From Branchiostoma floridae (taxonomy: Eukaryota > Chordata > Leptocardii > Amphioxiformes > Branchiostomatidae), in the NCBI RefSeq assembly GCF_000003815.2, contig NC_049994.1, positions 10,705,751-10,769,750 of the forward strand: DNA of 64,000 bases, written 5' to 3'. Shown piece by piece: positions 43,560-57,086 of this stretch; within the stretch, counting starts at the first letter, position 1, and every line of letters begins with the position of its first letter. The notes beneath the pieces are model-generated. The model made no database searches and had not been told where the DNA came from. It was given only the letters and a program-made list of their open reading frames with translations. A program made the translations under genes and the position numbers.

Positions 43560-45009
43560 CCGTGCTGCTGTATAATTGGAAAGACATAGGTTATTTCTTT
43601 ATTACTGGGATTACTTGGACCAGCAACTTTGCAAAGCTGGCAATTTGGAACCAAGTAGTTCGTCAACCGAGTAAGATGTCTTGAAGAAAGTAGGGGCCAT
43701 TCTTGAGTGTGATTTCTAACCTGTTCTTAATGTGTCCCAACCATTTGGATCATGCCCCAATCTGCTAGATTGCCGTTCAGGTAATTCCTTAAGTCGACAG
43801 TGTGGCATGATCTGCATGTCTATATGGACAAATGGCTAATTTGTACTATTTGGGTGTCAGTCTCATGTTGAAGTGGCAGGATTCCTTATGGGGGGGCTTA
43901 AAGCAGATTAAGTGACTTGCAAGTCTTGAATCCCGATGATGATATACCAGGTACTTCACCTGAGCTTACCACTCAAATGGCCACGTGAAGCGATATCGTT
44001 CTATTACGCTAATACCGAAACCGCAGCTAAAACCTCAGAATGGCCCGCGCTCCTCTCTGTCCAAAATGGCCGTCGGTGAAAAATGTGGGCACTTACTGGA
44101 AGCAGGGTTTTGAGAGGGGATTACGAGTCACAACAGACCAGCTGGGAAAAAATCTTGGCTTGACCAGAAATTACCTCTCCTGGTAACCCACCTGACAGTC
44201 TCTTTGGCTTCAGACTAGCAGATTACAAGCCACGATCCATCACGGGCAAATTTCAGCCCCTCAGATCGCGGCAGAGTCAAACGGAGTGCAGCTAGCCTTG
44301 AAGCTCTCTGCTTTTTTTTTGTACAAGGGCAAGCCACATCTGAAGGAGTTCTACTGCTCGCTTCTTCACTAAAGTTTGGAGCATTCCAACATCCTTGACA
44401 GGTGGCGTTTCAAAAGGGAAATACTGAAATTTGATTTAACCATGGATATTCCTATATGTGTAATTGGGATCTCAGAAAAAATGTGAAGATACTCACGAAC
44501 AGTATTAGGAATCACGACATGTTGTGTCAGAAATTTGTTATGTGCTAACAACATTACAGACATTCAAGATTCCAAGATTAAAACAACTTGTTCTGGGAGG
44601 GGGGTAGACTTGAGGTCACCTTGATGGAGTATTATCTGCAAACCGTTTGGATACCGAGGGCCATCCAAATGTGAATAAACGAGCACCGCGCTCTTGAACC
44701 AGCGGCATGGAGGTTGGACCTGATCGTAATTTTGAACGACGGCGTGCGTCCAGCGCGGCGGGCGTTAATCCCGGTCTGCGCAGTGCCACACGTCATTGTC
44801 ATAGGGTAGATTATGTGGGATGGACACTTGTCTCAGGAAGGGGAGGGGGAGAGCAGAGTTTCACACTTTTCATCACACATCAGTTCTTATTGTAACTGTA
44901 CAGCACTACATGCTAACACTTGTCACAAAATCATCGAAAAAGCTTGATTTGCCGAGCTTACCATTTCTGCTTTTCAGTTTTTGGTGCAGAAGTAACTTTT
45001 TACCATCCA
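43560..45009. other. Intergenic, mixed complexity
   Basis: Alternating complex and AT-rich stretches; the block 43980-44300 is GC-richer. No gene, RNA or repeat is supported. Confidence 0.5.
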
Positions 45010-45080
45010 ATTTCTACCGGGGCTCCTTACACTTGCAACCCTAAAAAAGGGTAAGGAGTGTAAGGAGCACTGGTAGAAAT
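45010..45080. mobile_element. Compact hairpin element
   Basis: 71 bp whose halves pair: ATTTCTACC...GCTCCTTACACT, then ACCCTAAAAAAGGGT as the tip, and the complement on the other side. It is either a very short MITE or a remnant. No clear target duplication. Confidence 0.75.
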
Positions 45081-48000
45081 ACAAAATGTAGGATAGTACC
45101 CAGGCTAACTTTTTACTTCATTTCTAACAAAATGTTTAGTTTGAACTTGCAAGTGAACATCATTCAAAACTGTGAAATAGACTTTACACACACAGTACAA
45201 CAATAGATGTCAAATCCTATGCATCTGTCATTATGGGATACAAAGATTTTCAAAGATTATGCCAAATGCTGCAATTTAGACAAGTATTCTTGTTTCCTAA
45301 GCTCTGATACATTGCCTGAGTGCCTTCTGTCTTCAGACTATAAGCCCAGGTTTAGATGCTTAGCTTTTCTATCCATCATACAGAGGTGAGGAAAAATTCA
45401 AGGTCAGGTTTAGTCCTGTGTCAGCTCATTTCAATAGTTACTCTGCAGAAATCCCCAGATAAATGGTTCGGCTTGCAGCTCCCACCTCATCATAAATTCT
45501 TCTTCATTTCCAGTCATTAATTCGGCCTCCTGCAACTTCCAGACTTGAAATGAAAATACATCTCGGTGATGTATGTCTTCAATATCTGTTTCGAAAGGAA
45601 GGCACTCTCTCAAGGGTTAAATGTTTTATACCATCCCTACGCTTTGTTGAAAATCCAGAGAAGTCAACCGTTTAAGAAGACGTATTGTTCTTTGTTTTCC
45701 TTATTGAAGACAGTGTTGCATAAAGGTGGAATCTTGATCAAATCTATCAAACTGAACGGATCACACATTCATATGTACTTATATGACAACAGTGTAAATG
45801 GAGGTGCTGTGATAAAAAAAGGTCTTAGATTTTGAATAGTTGGATAGTTTCAAGAAAGTTTATGCCAGAAAACAAATCAACTGCTCCATTTTTAACACTA
45901 TTTTCATTCATCAGTAGTCTCATAAGCCAATAACAGAATTGAAATGAAAAAGAAGATATGCTTTGTTTCAAAGAATGACACAGACTTAGTTGTTGACTTG
46001 AAGTTTAGTACAAGATATCAGATTAACTGAGAAAACTTCTCACTTCGTCATTTCTATCAAACTCCAATGTGGTCAACATTGGAAACTAATCCCATCGTGC
46101 AAAACCGCCGCAATAATATGTCTACTACGGGGATGCTTGTCTCATTTCCGCACATATGTCTGCGTTTAATAAAGAGCTGTAAAACTTGTCTCTTTCCATA
46201 AATTTTTATTCCCAGGCGCTCGGTATAAATCCATCACACGCCTGCATTAATGTGGTATCTCGCATTGTTGCAATCATATTTGGAGCATGCTCGGATGGCT
46301 CCATGACTCATACCCTCCGACTTCTCCAAACCTCGTCTCCTGTGATAAATCATGGGAACTCCGAGTGAGCCATCGGGGAGATGCTCCCAATCTCAGCTCC
46401 AAAAACATGTCAAGATTCCTCCAGGAACGGTTCTTGAAATATCTCTGCTGCAAAAATGCATTTACCTAGTAAGATTATGCCTGATACTCTCTGCAATCCT
46501 TCCATTTTTTTTGTCTCTCTGTCCCAGTACAAATGTTGAGCAAGCTTGTGGTGTTTGATGTACATTACATCAAGCGGAGTGCAGTCTTTGAGAGATGCTC
46601 ATTGGGGATGGGATTTTATCTGGATGAAAGAAGCAGCAAAATTAAAGTAGGGCTTGTAAGACGGGTATTCAGTCAATGCAGGGAGGACGGGGAGAATAAC
46701 TGATGAATTCTGTGGCCCCTGTTTCACCCCTCTACTGTGCGTCAGGAAATCTGGGCTGAAAGATATTTATTCCGCGGCGTATGCAGGGTCCGTAGCGCGG
46801 CCTGACCTGTAGCAGTTCGCCTTAAAACCCTTCTTGACACATACTTTATCACGGCTGAGGCAAAACCATCCTTTTTGTTTCCCGATATTCATGCCTTGAC
46901 CCGCCGTTCACCCCGCTCGGCTGATGGAGTCAACAGAAATGCGCCGTGGGTAATTGGACATTCTCAACCGCAAGCAATTTGTGCCCGGCTCGGCAACTAC
47001 AATGTACTTCCCGCCCAATTTCGAGCAATGAGAATTAGAAGGTAGGATGGATGCTACAGGTGTGTAGGATGAAATGAGAGAGGGATAGACAGGATAATGT
47101 TGGGTGTTGGAGAGTGGGCTCCAAATGACTGGAGGAAAGTCAGCAAGGCCTAGGGTAATACTGAGACTAATGGGCTGTGAAGAAAGTTGGCACAGAGATG
47201 GTTGGGACAGGATTTGCCTCCAAGTCTCCCCGTGAGGAACAAATGCCCGGGGTGAGGGGAAAGTCTGTAACAACATTCTTCATGATTTGCACACTTACGG
47301 AGGATTTCTGCAATGGAGTATAAAACAAAATCTGGTATATATACATACTTTCATCCATTTGTATAGATTCCACAAGTATTTGCCTTACAGTTCATTGTAT
47401 AGAGGGAAACCTGCTTTTAATATCAGAACTTTTGTGAAATATCCTCCATAACATGAGAATAAAGAATTATACTGGAACAAAAGGCTTAAAAGATAATATT
47501 TTTTGACAACAAGATGATGCCTGATCAATATCAAACAGCATCATTTTGGATAATGCTGTTCTTTCATAAAATTTGGAAAATATTCTTTTTAAAATGTCCT
47601 TGCAATTTGAAGTAGTCTTCAAGACTGCATAATCTTTTACAAATGTGTCAGGAGGTTTTCACCGAGGAACATTTCAGTTTTTTCAATGTTTTGTCAACAA
47701 TAGCAATAAGTTGGAAAGTATTGAATTTTTCTGCTCTACATGGTCTATACTTGTATGTTGGAGTTGATTTGGATCACTGCAATAATATCTTGCCATGTGC
47801 ATAACACATGCTCTTTGTCTGAACATTTGTCATGGCCAAATTCAACCTTTATGTTAAAATCGTTTAGACTAGTATTAATTAGATGCACACATAAAGCACT
47901 GAATTTCACTTCATGTGTTTAAAATATTCAGTAGAGCATTTATAACTACTAGTTTTCTGGACTTTGTGCAATTTCTAACCTTGCTGCAATTGAAAATTTG

Positions 48001-48493
48001 ATGGGAGGATATATGTGCTGAGCACAAGCATGACAAGATTTATGTAAAGCACTAAATGCTCTTACAGTAAGTATTCATTACATTTTTCTGTGCCTCAAAG
48101 TTGTTCTTTATGCTTTTGATAATAAAAGATTTAATGCAAACTTTTCAATATCACAATCAAAAGACCCACTTATCAGACTTATGGCAAATAACTTAGATAC
48201 CTTCAACTTGTCACTTACTTTGTTAACATCTCACAGTACTTGAAAAAAGACAACACAATTTATGCTGCCCTCTCCACTGGCTGTGAAAGCTTCTTGACCT
48301 GAGAGTAGAAAAAATGGGCCCTGCTGTTATCACTGCTATAAATATAGTTCTCCAAGTCACATTTCTATACATCCTTCATTTACATAAGGCAATATGCCGT
48401 CCTTGCCAGACTCTCTAGAAATTGTTGGAAAGGAATGGTAAGATGAAAAACAAAACTTCTGGCACATCACATTACACAACGTATGAAATATAT
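45081..48493. other. Intergenic with GC-rich blocks
   Basis: AT-rich sequence with complex blocks at about 46080-46470 and 46720-47270. The second contains a 31-bp word also found at 54364. No gene is supported. Confidence 0.5.
46884..46914. repeat. Non-coding block shared with 54364-54394, copy 1
   Basis: GATATTCATGCC, then a variable core, then CGTTCACCCC. 28 of 31 positions match the copy 7.5 kb downstream. It contains a one-mismatch DR5 (TGACCC-N5-TCACCC, 46897-46913). Confidence 0.7.
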
Positions 48494-48711
48494 GTAACGC
48501 TAGTTCACCTTTATCCGTGGGGTAAGCTTGTATTTAAAGACGGGATATTTTGGGATATCAAGTTGACGGATGTTGGTTTCAAATTGCAATATTTGCAAAG
48601 TATTGTTGTATGAAACCACCATATGTTGACTTGATATCCAACATCTTGATATCCCGATTTTAGGTACAACGGATATAGGTTACCCCCCGGATAAAGGTGA
48701 ACTAGCGTTAC
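48494..48711. mobile_element. Foldback MITE, copy B
   Basis: 218 bp, same family as 408-620. The inverted ends read GTAACGCTAGTTCACCTTTA inward on both sides and continue to TCCG. Internal GATATCAAG and CTTGATATC words extend the pairing. This is the better preserved copy. Confidence 0.92.
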
Positions 48712-48785
48712 ATTCTGGACTATAATTGGTTATATCATCTTTACTGGTGACCTAAACCTGGGCGTTACAACAGACCAACAGGACT

Positions 48786-48935
48786 CAGTGTCACTGACAA
48801 AAGATAGTGGAAGTGATCGGAAACATCTGACCATTTTCAAAATCATACCCAGTAGCTTTAGTACTAGTAACTGCTTTTAATTTTGGCATATCTTATCACC
48901 TGGATCATGCTGGATGTCTATCCTTCATTGACATA
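48786..48935 (+). repeat. Dispersed repeat fragment (shared with 35505-35635)
   Basis: Shares CACTGACAAAAGATAGTGGA, GGAAACATCTGACC and TGGCATATCTTATCACCTGG in the same order as the copy in MTX2 intron 8. Confidence 0.55.
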
Positions 48936-49689
48936 AAAATCCATACAATAAAATAAAGTAGTTGCTCCATGTTTGTGGATCTTTCTCTTTCTGATCACCA
49001 TGATCATAACATTTTAGTGTCCACCAAAAAACAACCAAGAAATTACAATTAACATTATGGCCTTGTATTAGGGGCTTATGTAATCAATCACTAGAATTTT
49101 CTTTTTGTTTAGATCTACTGAGCATTTTTGTAAAAATTTTAGCCTGTTTGCACAAGAGTTCGAAAAAACTATCATGTTAACTTTATGAACATTCTTGGTT
49201 GTAAACTACATCTTTAACTGAAATACATGTACTGGCATCTATTACATTAACTACCTACTACTGTCACAGTGGTCTTCTTCATTTACTGTTAGGGACATTC
49301 TTTTTTCAAGAATTGTTTGCAGTTCAGGATTGTTAGCAATTGTCCACTTGGGTTATTACAAGAACAGGTGGTTTTAACAGCATGTGAACTATACATTATG
49401 TAAATCTGCATCAAAGTATCATCTTCACTTTTTTGTAGAGTAGACATAGCTTGAGATTTCTATCTTCTCTTTTGTATAAGGAACAACACAATTTGTAATA
49501 GAAACAGCTAAATTCAGAGTTTGGCTTGTCTCATGAGAACTGGTGAGGAACTCTTTATCAAGTTTTCCTGCTGTACTTGCATGTAGCTACGTGTGACTTG
49601 AGACGTAAAATGCATTCACCATAAGTACCCCAGTCAATTTGTAACAGCTAACAGCTAACCCCAAGCCAAAGCTTCTGCATCTGTATGTC

Positions 49690-50270
49690 CATATTTCTGT
49701 GACCGGTGGCAGAATATCTAGACGTCCCTCCCCAAATCTCCTGCCCTTTAAAGCTGTTAGGACAAGATGTGTCGTGCTCTGTTATTGGATTCAAAGCAGT
49801 TGTCTTCATTGCTCTGAGCTAGCTGCGTTTCGGGGGAAATCCGTCTCGTTGTCGAGCGGCGGCGGGCCGGCTTCTGTAGGCGAGCTAAACTTTTACAAGT
49901 TGTGCTTGGCAGACCGGGCTGACCGTGGCCCAGTGTTGACCCCGGCTAGTGACAAATGACCAGTCGGGGCCGACTGACCGTGATTGAGGGTTCCAATTGT
50001 ACAGTTTCCTGGCTCGGAGTAAGGAGGGGATTGCAGGATTGCATGTGGATGCAGCGAGAAAGCAAAAATGGTTTTCTGTGGGCCGAGCCTGCCGGTCCGC
50101 TGATCTCCGCTCGCCACGCACCTATCTGAAACAGACATCTGTCGGCGGAGATGAAATGCGGCAATCTTCTCGGAATTGAGTTTGCCTAGAATCGGACCAT
50201 TTTCGCCGGCGGGGAAAGTCACCCAAAGTTCACGACAAAACTTTTGTCAAAAACAGGCCCCGAACGGAGA
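49690..50270. other. GC-rich non-coding block
   Basis: A complex GC-rich stretch with several overlapping short frames on both strands, none of which looks like a protein. It has repeated GACCGTG and GACCAGTCGG words. Candidate conserved non-coding element. Confidence 0.4.
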
Positions 50271-52030
50271 TCGTAAATTGACCACTCTCTTACACAATCT
50301 CATAGAAGGATGGTTCCTCTAATTCATGAAAGATGCCTGCACTTGTCATCTTTTAACTGAAACGTTTTCAGTGATGGATTCCAACAGCTTTTTGTTGTGA
50401 TACTGAGAGGCATCATTCAAGGGACGTACCAGAAAGATTGTAGACATTTCACTTGGGGCGATGCTACATCCGATTTTGTACCAATTAGGCCACTGCACAC
50501 ATTAGGGATGAGAAATGAAAGCGGGCAGCAAAAAATGTGTCGCCGATGTTTGTTAAAATGCAGTGGTTGGGCTTCGTGAAGTATGTATACATGCTAATTG
50601 GCAGTACAAGTTGGTTGGAAAGTGACCGATTTTGAAGCATGCCAGTTTTGGTCTTGTATAAATTCTGTAAAAAAAAACAATGTAAAAAATTACAATGTCA
50701 AGCCAAGTTGTTGTTTTTGGCTATCTGAGCCAAATATGGTATTACTAAGGTTCAATGGATATGTACTTACATGGATAAAGCCTAGTACATAATTCCAATG
50801 AGGAAAAAACCTGAAGTTTAGAAGTATGCTGCAAGTGTATAATGTTTAAACTGAAAGATTAAATCTTTTTCATCATATCGTATTGAGAGGATCCTTACAA
50901 GTCGCTTATAGATAAAACTGACTGAAAAAATGTAAGAAGTGGAGAAAACAGTAAAATGACGCATATCAACAATATTCCGATAAGGAAATTATGGCAGGAA
51001 TTCAAGCAAAATCTTGCTGTTATGCTTACATGAACAGAGGGATCTGGTTTTGGATGTATAAACACACCAGCATTTTTACAAAACATGCCGGCACTAAAAG
51101 CTTAAGATCATTACAATCAAATAAAGCAATATTTCAATTCATTTAGATAAACACAAACAATTATTCCTCCTATAAATAGAACTGCAAACATTGTGATTGA
51201 ACATTTTTACAATTATAGCCCACAAGACATTAATAGATAATTTCCAGAAATTTACACTCATTTCAACAGACTTTTTAACATGAATGTTCCAAGTAATATG
51301 ATACAGAGCATAGCTCTAACCACTGGCCTAAGCCACGCACCCAAAGAAGTAGATATTTTACCGTTTACAGTAACGGCTCACGGTGTCCGCTACCGTTCTG
51401 CCTAACTCTTCCCTAACTGTGGTGATGTCATTCTGTGGCCGCAGCTAATGCGCCACATAAAACGAAATAGAGCCAAGGATGTGTAAAATATTGCTTTCAG
51501 ATTATGGGCCTCCTCTGGTGAATTCATTACGAGGGGAGCCCTTGCCTTTGGCGGGAGTCAATACCTTGTCTGCCTAACTAGCTGACACCTATAATTTACA
51601 GATAGCTCATTTGGGAACCTTAACGTCCTTAATAAAAATATGAACCCTGTCACTAGCACATAATTTTACACTCTCTCTCATGGGTAGATCTAAAGTATGG
51701 TAAGTACCGTGTTGAGTTTGAAGGCATTGTTTCTGCAATTTCCGCAAATTTTCCGTGCGAGTCCTTTTTTTGGCAGGTCAACACTGTTTAAGAAACGAAC
51801 CATGTTAAATCCTTCTGTCACAGTTTCTGAAAAATTCAGGAGAACAGTTGTGAATTTCATTCTGATATCAAAAGTTACATCTTCATTACACCTTGACCTG
51901 ATGATACTGTTGTTTTCCTTCCCCTGTAGAGCTCATCAGTTTAATGACATTAAGCTTTTTGGAGTCATCCATCAGATCTGCTGTCCATCCCAGACGAAAA
52001 CGGTGAATGGTAAATAATTCAATTCATTTA
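50271..52030. other. AT-rich intergenic sequence
   Basis: A GC-richer block lies at about 51340-51600. I see no gene, RNA or mobile element. Confidence 0.5.
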
Positions 52031-55000
52031 AGTTAATGAGTTAATGATTTTTTCAGGACGAGGAGATTGGTCGGGGACCCGAGGTTGTCCTCTCCCTCAC
52101 CCCGCCTGGGTCCGCTACCGGGTGATGTACGGCATCTTTGTCTCCTCCTAAGAACCCCTTACCCTCTTAACAAAGAGTGGTCTCGTGCCACGCATTTTCC
52201 CACCCATTGCACAACAAATGAGTGCATTGAGGAAGTGCACTGGTATTCACACGGTGCCCGCTGCATCGCACCCTCTTGAGCTGTGAACTTTCCGTGCGAG
52301 ATTGATACGTTTGCACGCAAGCAATTTGGATTTCCACTCCGCAATCATTCTGAATGGCTGCTATCTACATGGTCCACAATCTCCGCACTCCTCTCGCGAC
52401 GAGAGGGGAGCGAAACGGATTACTCCGAAGATCCCTCCAGACACGCGGTAGTAAGAATAACAAATACCCTGCCTACGGGTATTGACAAGCAATTTTGCCA
52501 CCCTCAAAACATCTCATATCCTGCAATCAATAAAACAGAGCCAGCTGGGGAAGCATATGTACAGTCCCATTTGTACTATTACAATATGTTACCTCTCTAC
52601 CAGTCAACGTGCACATTTTCATCCGTTTGTATCCATGTTTAACCCAATTCTTGCTTTCGATATCAAAGACAGGTGGCCTAATCATTCATTAAGATAAGAT
52701 CAGCTCTTTTAAATGCTTTATTCCCGATAAAGCCCACCTAATGAGATGTACAATTACAAAGGTGCAAAACGTTTTTACGATTGATGGTCCTAAGACGTGA
52801 CAAATCATGAACGTTTGGTTTTAATTGCCTGAGACTGTACCTGTGAGAGCTGTGTTTTAGGCACACTCCAAACTGTGCTCCAAGTTGTAGAAGTTTGGAA
52901 AGTGTGGTAATATATTCAGTCCTGGCCTCCGGTTCACCCCTCTCCTTTGACACCATCAAAGAAACAATGATTTATGATGCGTCCGCCCCATTTATCTTCT
53001 GGCCGACACCCAAAACCTTTCCTCCAATGTCACTGCAACTTTCAAATAGTAGCTGGGGAAAGGCGGTTAGTACGCTACGAACAGAGGTGCGTTAAGGGAC
53101 GGTGTGCTCCCTTCTAAAAGAGATAAGGATTAAAAAGGAGGGCGATAGGCTTTATTTTGGACGAGGTTCCGTTGTGCGCTTATCGACAGTTAGCGTTACA
53201 CAAGCAGTTCTCCATCATCTGTCATGATACAACAGGACCTCACCTGATACTCCTACCGTGTACGGACTTGGCACCAATCAATGCAGTATGCTCAAGTCCC
53301 ATTAAAAGACAGTCAAGCAAACCAAAAGCACGAATTTCCCTGCTGTAGTATTTCTTTTTATCATCATGCAAAGGGGCTTGCCTTGTGCCTTTCTACTGCA
53401 TACCCCGCAAGCATACAAAATGATAAATGGTCCCAACAGTATTCTCCTGATAAAGAAATGAAGTCCTACGGAGTCTTGTTTTACATAAAGAAAAACCCAC
53501 TGAACTGAAAGCCTTTTGCCTGTGCCAGCCTCCAATGTTATATTGCTGTGCCCCTGCCAATAGAAAGTTTAGCAGTGTAAGTTGCTGCTGTATGATGGCC
53601 TCTGTTTGACCCCTTTTTGATGGAGCAGGTAGCTGGAAAGATACATGTCTTCCAGGCGCTGGCTTCTTGCATCCCCATCTATGGTATTACCGGCAGATTA
53701 AATCTCTCCATGACGCGCGCGCTATTCTTGCTACCTCACTTTAGAAGCACATCGCACGCTTGATTGCCCCTGACAACGCTGGTAATTCTCACATTGCTTG
53801 TGCAGAGCCGCCCGGCTGGAAAGCCCCGCTGTAATTCCCAGTATTTGTCTTTGCCGGAGCTCACCTCCATTACCAGCACATCGCACCTCCTGTAGACGCT
53901 GCCCCGCCAGTGGTTGATCAGGTGCAAAAGGACACATCTGTATCTTTGTATTAATGTCCCCTGCCACCTGTATGCTGGGCCTGTGGGAATCCCAGTCTCA
54001 CACATGGAAAACTTGTATTCGTCATTTAAACCCATTAGAAAATAACTAATTGTACTTCAATACCTAATTTTTTGTCCTTTTCTTGTGGACCTTTGTTTTT
54101 AGGAATTCACCTTTTTGAATTTCCCCTGTACCCAGCACAAAAAAGATAATGCTACTCAACCTTTTACATTGCTGTACGTAGATTTTTTTTCAGTTCAAAA
54201 GGTTGGCACAGAAGTATGGATATTCCTACATGTATGTTTGTTAAGTGATTGTTCTGTAACTTTTGATATCCCAAGTAACCTTGCAAAATGGTTTAACAGC
54301 GCAGTTCGGCCTCCCATCTCCCGCTGACCAATAGGAACTCAGAACTCGCAAAAGTTCAGCAATGATATTCATGCCGTGGCCCGGCGTTCACCCCTCCGCT
54401 CTCACACGCATCGTGGGAGAATGATGTATCACCTTCCCACCGCGTTCTCTCCCCCATCTATTCCCGCTTACAACGTGCTCTTTTCACCCGCCCAGAGCCC
54501 GGCACCAAGACGCTGCTAACTTGATTTATTTCAATTTCGCCATTTTCCCCTCCATGCGCGGCGCTCTCCCTGCGACATGTCCGCTGTGGGCACGACCGAA
54601 ATTTGTTGAGGACGTTGATAAATGAGAGAGATATTGTCTCCCCTCTAGCGCTGAAATATTTGTCAGTGCGCACCATGTAATACTCAGGGCCAGGCACGAA
54701 GAGTTCTTCGTGATTTATACCAACAGGGCGAGCTATTGATATTGTATCCACATATATCATTTCTACATGTCATCCCCTGCTAAAAGATTTCCATGAGAGG
54801 AATTGCTATCCCAAACCTATTTTCATCGCGGTAATCGGTTATCACTTGCCCGTCCATGCGGCAATTTCCTCCTAAACTTGTGCCTCAGGAAACTCTTGAA
54901 AACTCCTGGAGAATGAATGTCAGGTCTCACAGCAGAAACATTATTGCAAGGGAAAGTCATTTTTCTTGATCTACCTCGTCATACTCTTGGCAACACCAAG

Positions 55001-56520
55001 TTTTCCGACACATCACTGACGACAACTTTCCTGTTGGGAACATTGTCAACTCTGTCTGTTATGCTGAAAATTCTCTAATGCACACTAATTGCATTTGAAT
55101 ATCATCATTAATCCTACTTCAACCATATTGTTAAAGATGATATGATTTTCATTTAACACAACCGGGCCCACTTTGATGACAGACAATGCACAGGAAAGTG
55201 TTATCAAATGCTTAATTGGTTTACTCCTATCTGCAAATAATAGACGATCCATCTTGATTTTTCCTAGTATGCTTGCACGGTATCTGGTGAATTGTTACGC
55301 GGGATTTTTTTCCCCGGAGCTGAGAACTAGATTCTGCGTTTTGGTGCGATACCTCGCAACATCTGTGCTCCACTTTCCGGGGCTGCCTGACGTGCCCAGT
55401 GTGGCACCTGACGCAATGATTTATTGCATCGTGGCCCGAGGAACGCTGACATGGCTCGCTGGGACTTGCGAACACTACGCTTTAATTGCCACCTCCCCAT
55501 CGCCAGCAGGCAGGCTGCCACGATGACGCTGGATTGCACAGGTTGTGTAATTGTAGGCCGCCCGGCAGGCCAGCAGACACCTTTCCCGATACCCACCACT
55601 CCTTTCATCCTCCCGAGCTCTGATAACCCACTTTGATTATAGAGTAGGAGAACAAAATTGGCTCCCATAAAATCGAGTCCTGTGTCAGGGAGGAAGCAAA
55701 CTACATTCCCTGAAATCGTTGGATATTGAAAAACATTTTACTGGGTCATCATGTCTCTCCACATGGAGGCCAGGCTGATGAATCCGCATTATTGCCTGCT
55801 GGCAGAGGTAATTAATGCAAAGTGATTAATTTTGAGTTTTTTGCGTGGATTTTGATTTTTTTACCACGTTTGTTTTCACCCTGTCAGTGATCCGTGCAAG
55901 ATGGGACATGACGAAACACACAAAATGTCCCCCGCTGCCTATAAAACTGACAGAATCAGCTTGCTCGGTGGCAAGTGGGGATGTTCGATTTCCCCTTGAC
56001 CGTTAGATGACCCCTTCCCATCATGCCGCAGGCCTGGCGCCAGCCATGCGTGTTCTGGGAAATTACTTTCCTGGATTCATCGAGCGAGTCAATTGTGTCC
56101 GTCAGTGGAAATGAATCCGGCGATGATGAAGGAATAAGCAGGTTGCTCACCATCACTCATTGTCGCAAAAAAATCCAATAACGGGGGAGTCACGTAATGA
56201 GACAGCTTACACGCCTTGATTAAAAAACCTACAACTCCGACTTAATCCACCTGCCAGTGCCCAGGTGCCTTAAAGAGATAGTAGGGTGGCGGGATTTCTC
56301 CCAGAACCCCCTCGGAAAATCGTGGAACGGGCCGCTCCGCGCTCGTGCTTGCTGCTTCTATTTGTTCATTACACGGACTGGGAACACGCCAACAGGACGT
56401 GATCCACGGCAAGACACAAGCGCCCAAATATCATCATCAATTTGGCGGGGTATAAACTAGAGTTAACCAGGGGATAAGGAACACACCGGGGAAGGGCGGC
56501 CAGAGACAATAGCTGATTAC
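52031..56520. other. Long complex non-coding block
   Basis: About 4.5 kb, mostly GC-richer and non-repetitive, with TGATTTAT-type homeodomain words (for example 54710 and 55416). It has one extra Su(H)-type TGTGGGAA (53982-53989) and a one-mismatch DR5 (55997-56013). Short frames of up to ~119 codons show no protein character. Confidence 0.45.
54364..54394. repeat. Non-coding block shared with 46884-46914, copy 2
   Basis: GATATTCATGCCGTGGCCCG and CGTTCACCCC; 28 of 31 positions match copy 1. Confidence 0.7.
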
Positions 56521-56531
56521 ACAGTAGCCGC

Positions 56532-56548
56532 TGACCTCTCGCTGACCC
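56532..56548 (-). promoter_or_regulatory. DR5 retinoic acid response-like element 2
   Basis: On the minus strand: GGGTCA GCGAG AGGTCA, both half-sites perfect with 5-bp spacing. A further GGGTCA at 56556-56561 forms an everted repeat with the nearer half-site, giving three half-sites in 30 bp. Confidence 0.6.
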
Positions 56549-57086
56549 CACCGAGGGGTCACACCCTAATCTACCTTATAATTGAATAAAAATGCGCTGG
56601 GATTAAAAATAGAAAATGTTGGTATTAGCATGAGCTGGGCCTCTTTGCATGGTAACCCCATGGGGCAAGGGGCACAGGATACCCGCCTGTTCAGCACTGA
56701 TGCATATGTATGTCCAGATCAGAGATGATTAAAAATGGATAATACGGAGGGCTTGAGGATAATACCGGGGTCGGGTGGAGACTCTGTTGTCTACGTCCCC
56801 TCCCCCACCCTGGCGGCAGACTGTGGAGTAATTACCACAGGACATAATTGTGCACGTTGTGGCGTCACCTGCCGCCCTCCCCTGGCAGCTCATTAAGACA
56901 GCGTTTAATAAGACATGAAGAATTGTGCCCTGACACCCAACCAGTAGCAAATAGAGGCAGGAGGTGAGCACATGCATCAATGTCAGGACTGGGCTTGGAC
57001 CCTGCTCTAAACATCCGCAACACAGGTACATGTATGACCAGACTTACAAAAGCACAAAGCTGCCAAACCAGCCAGGCAACCTGCTC

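Larger units (their letters stand above)
42720..43560. promoter_or_regulatory. Candidate enhancer with Su(H) and RFX sites
   Basis: A GC-rich, non-repetitive block with four Su(H)/RBPJ sites (42786-42951) and an RFX X-box (43224-43237). A 130-codon open frame crosses part of it but has no recognisable protein character. Enhancer function is inferred. Confidence 0.45.

Noticed and set aside
52283-55526. Short frames of 117-119 codons
   Set aside because: No protein character, no conserved motif and no splice context; the block looks regulatory or neutral.
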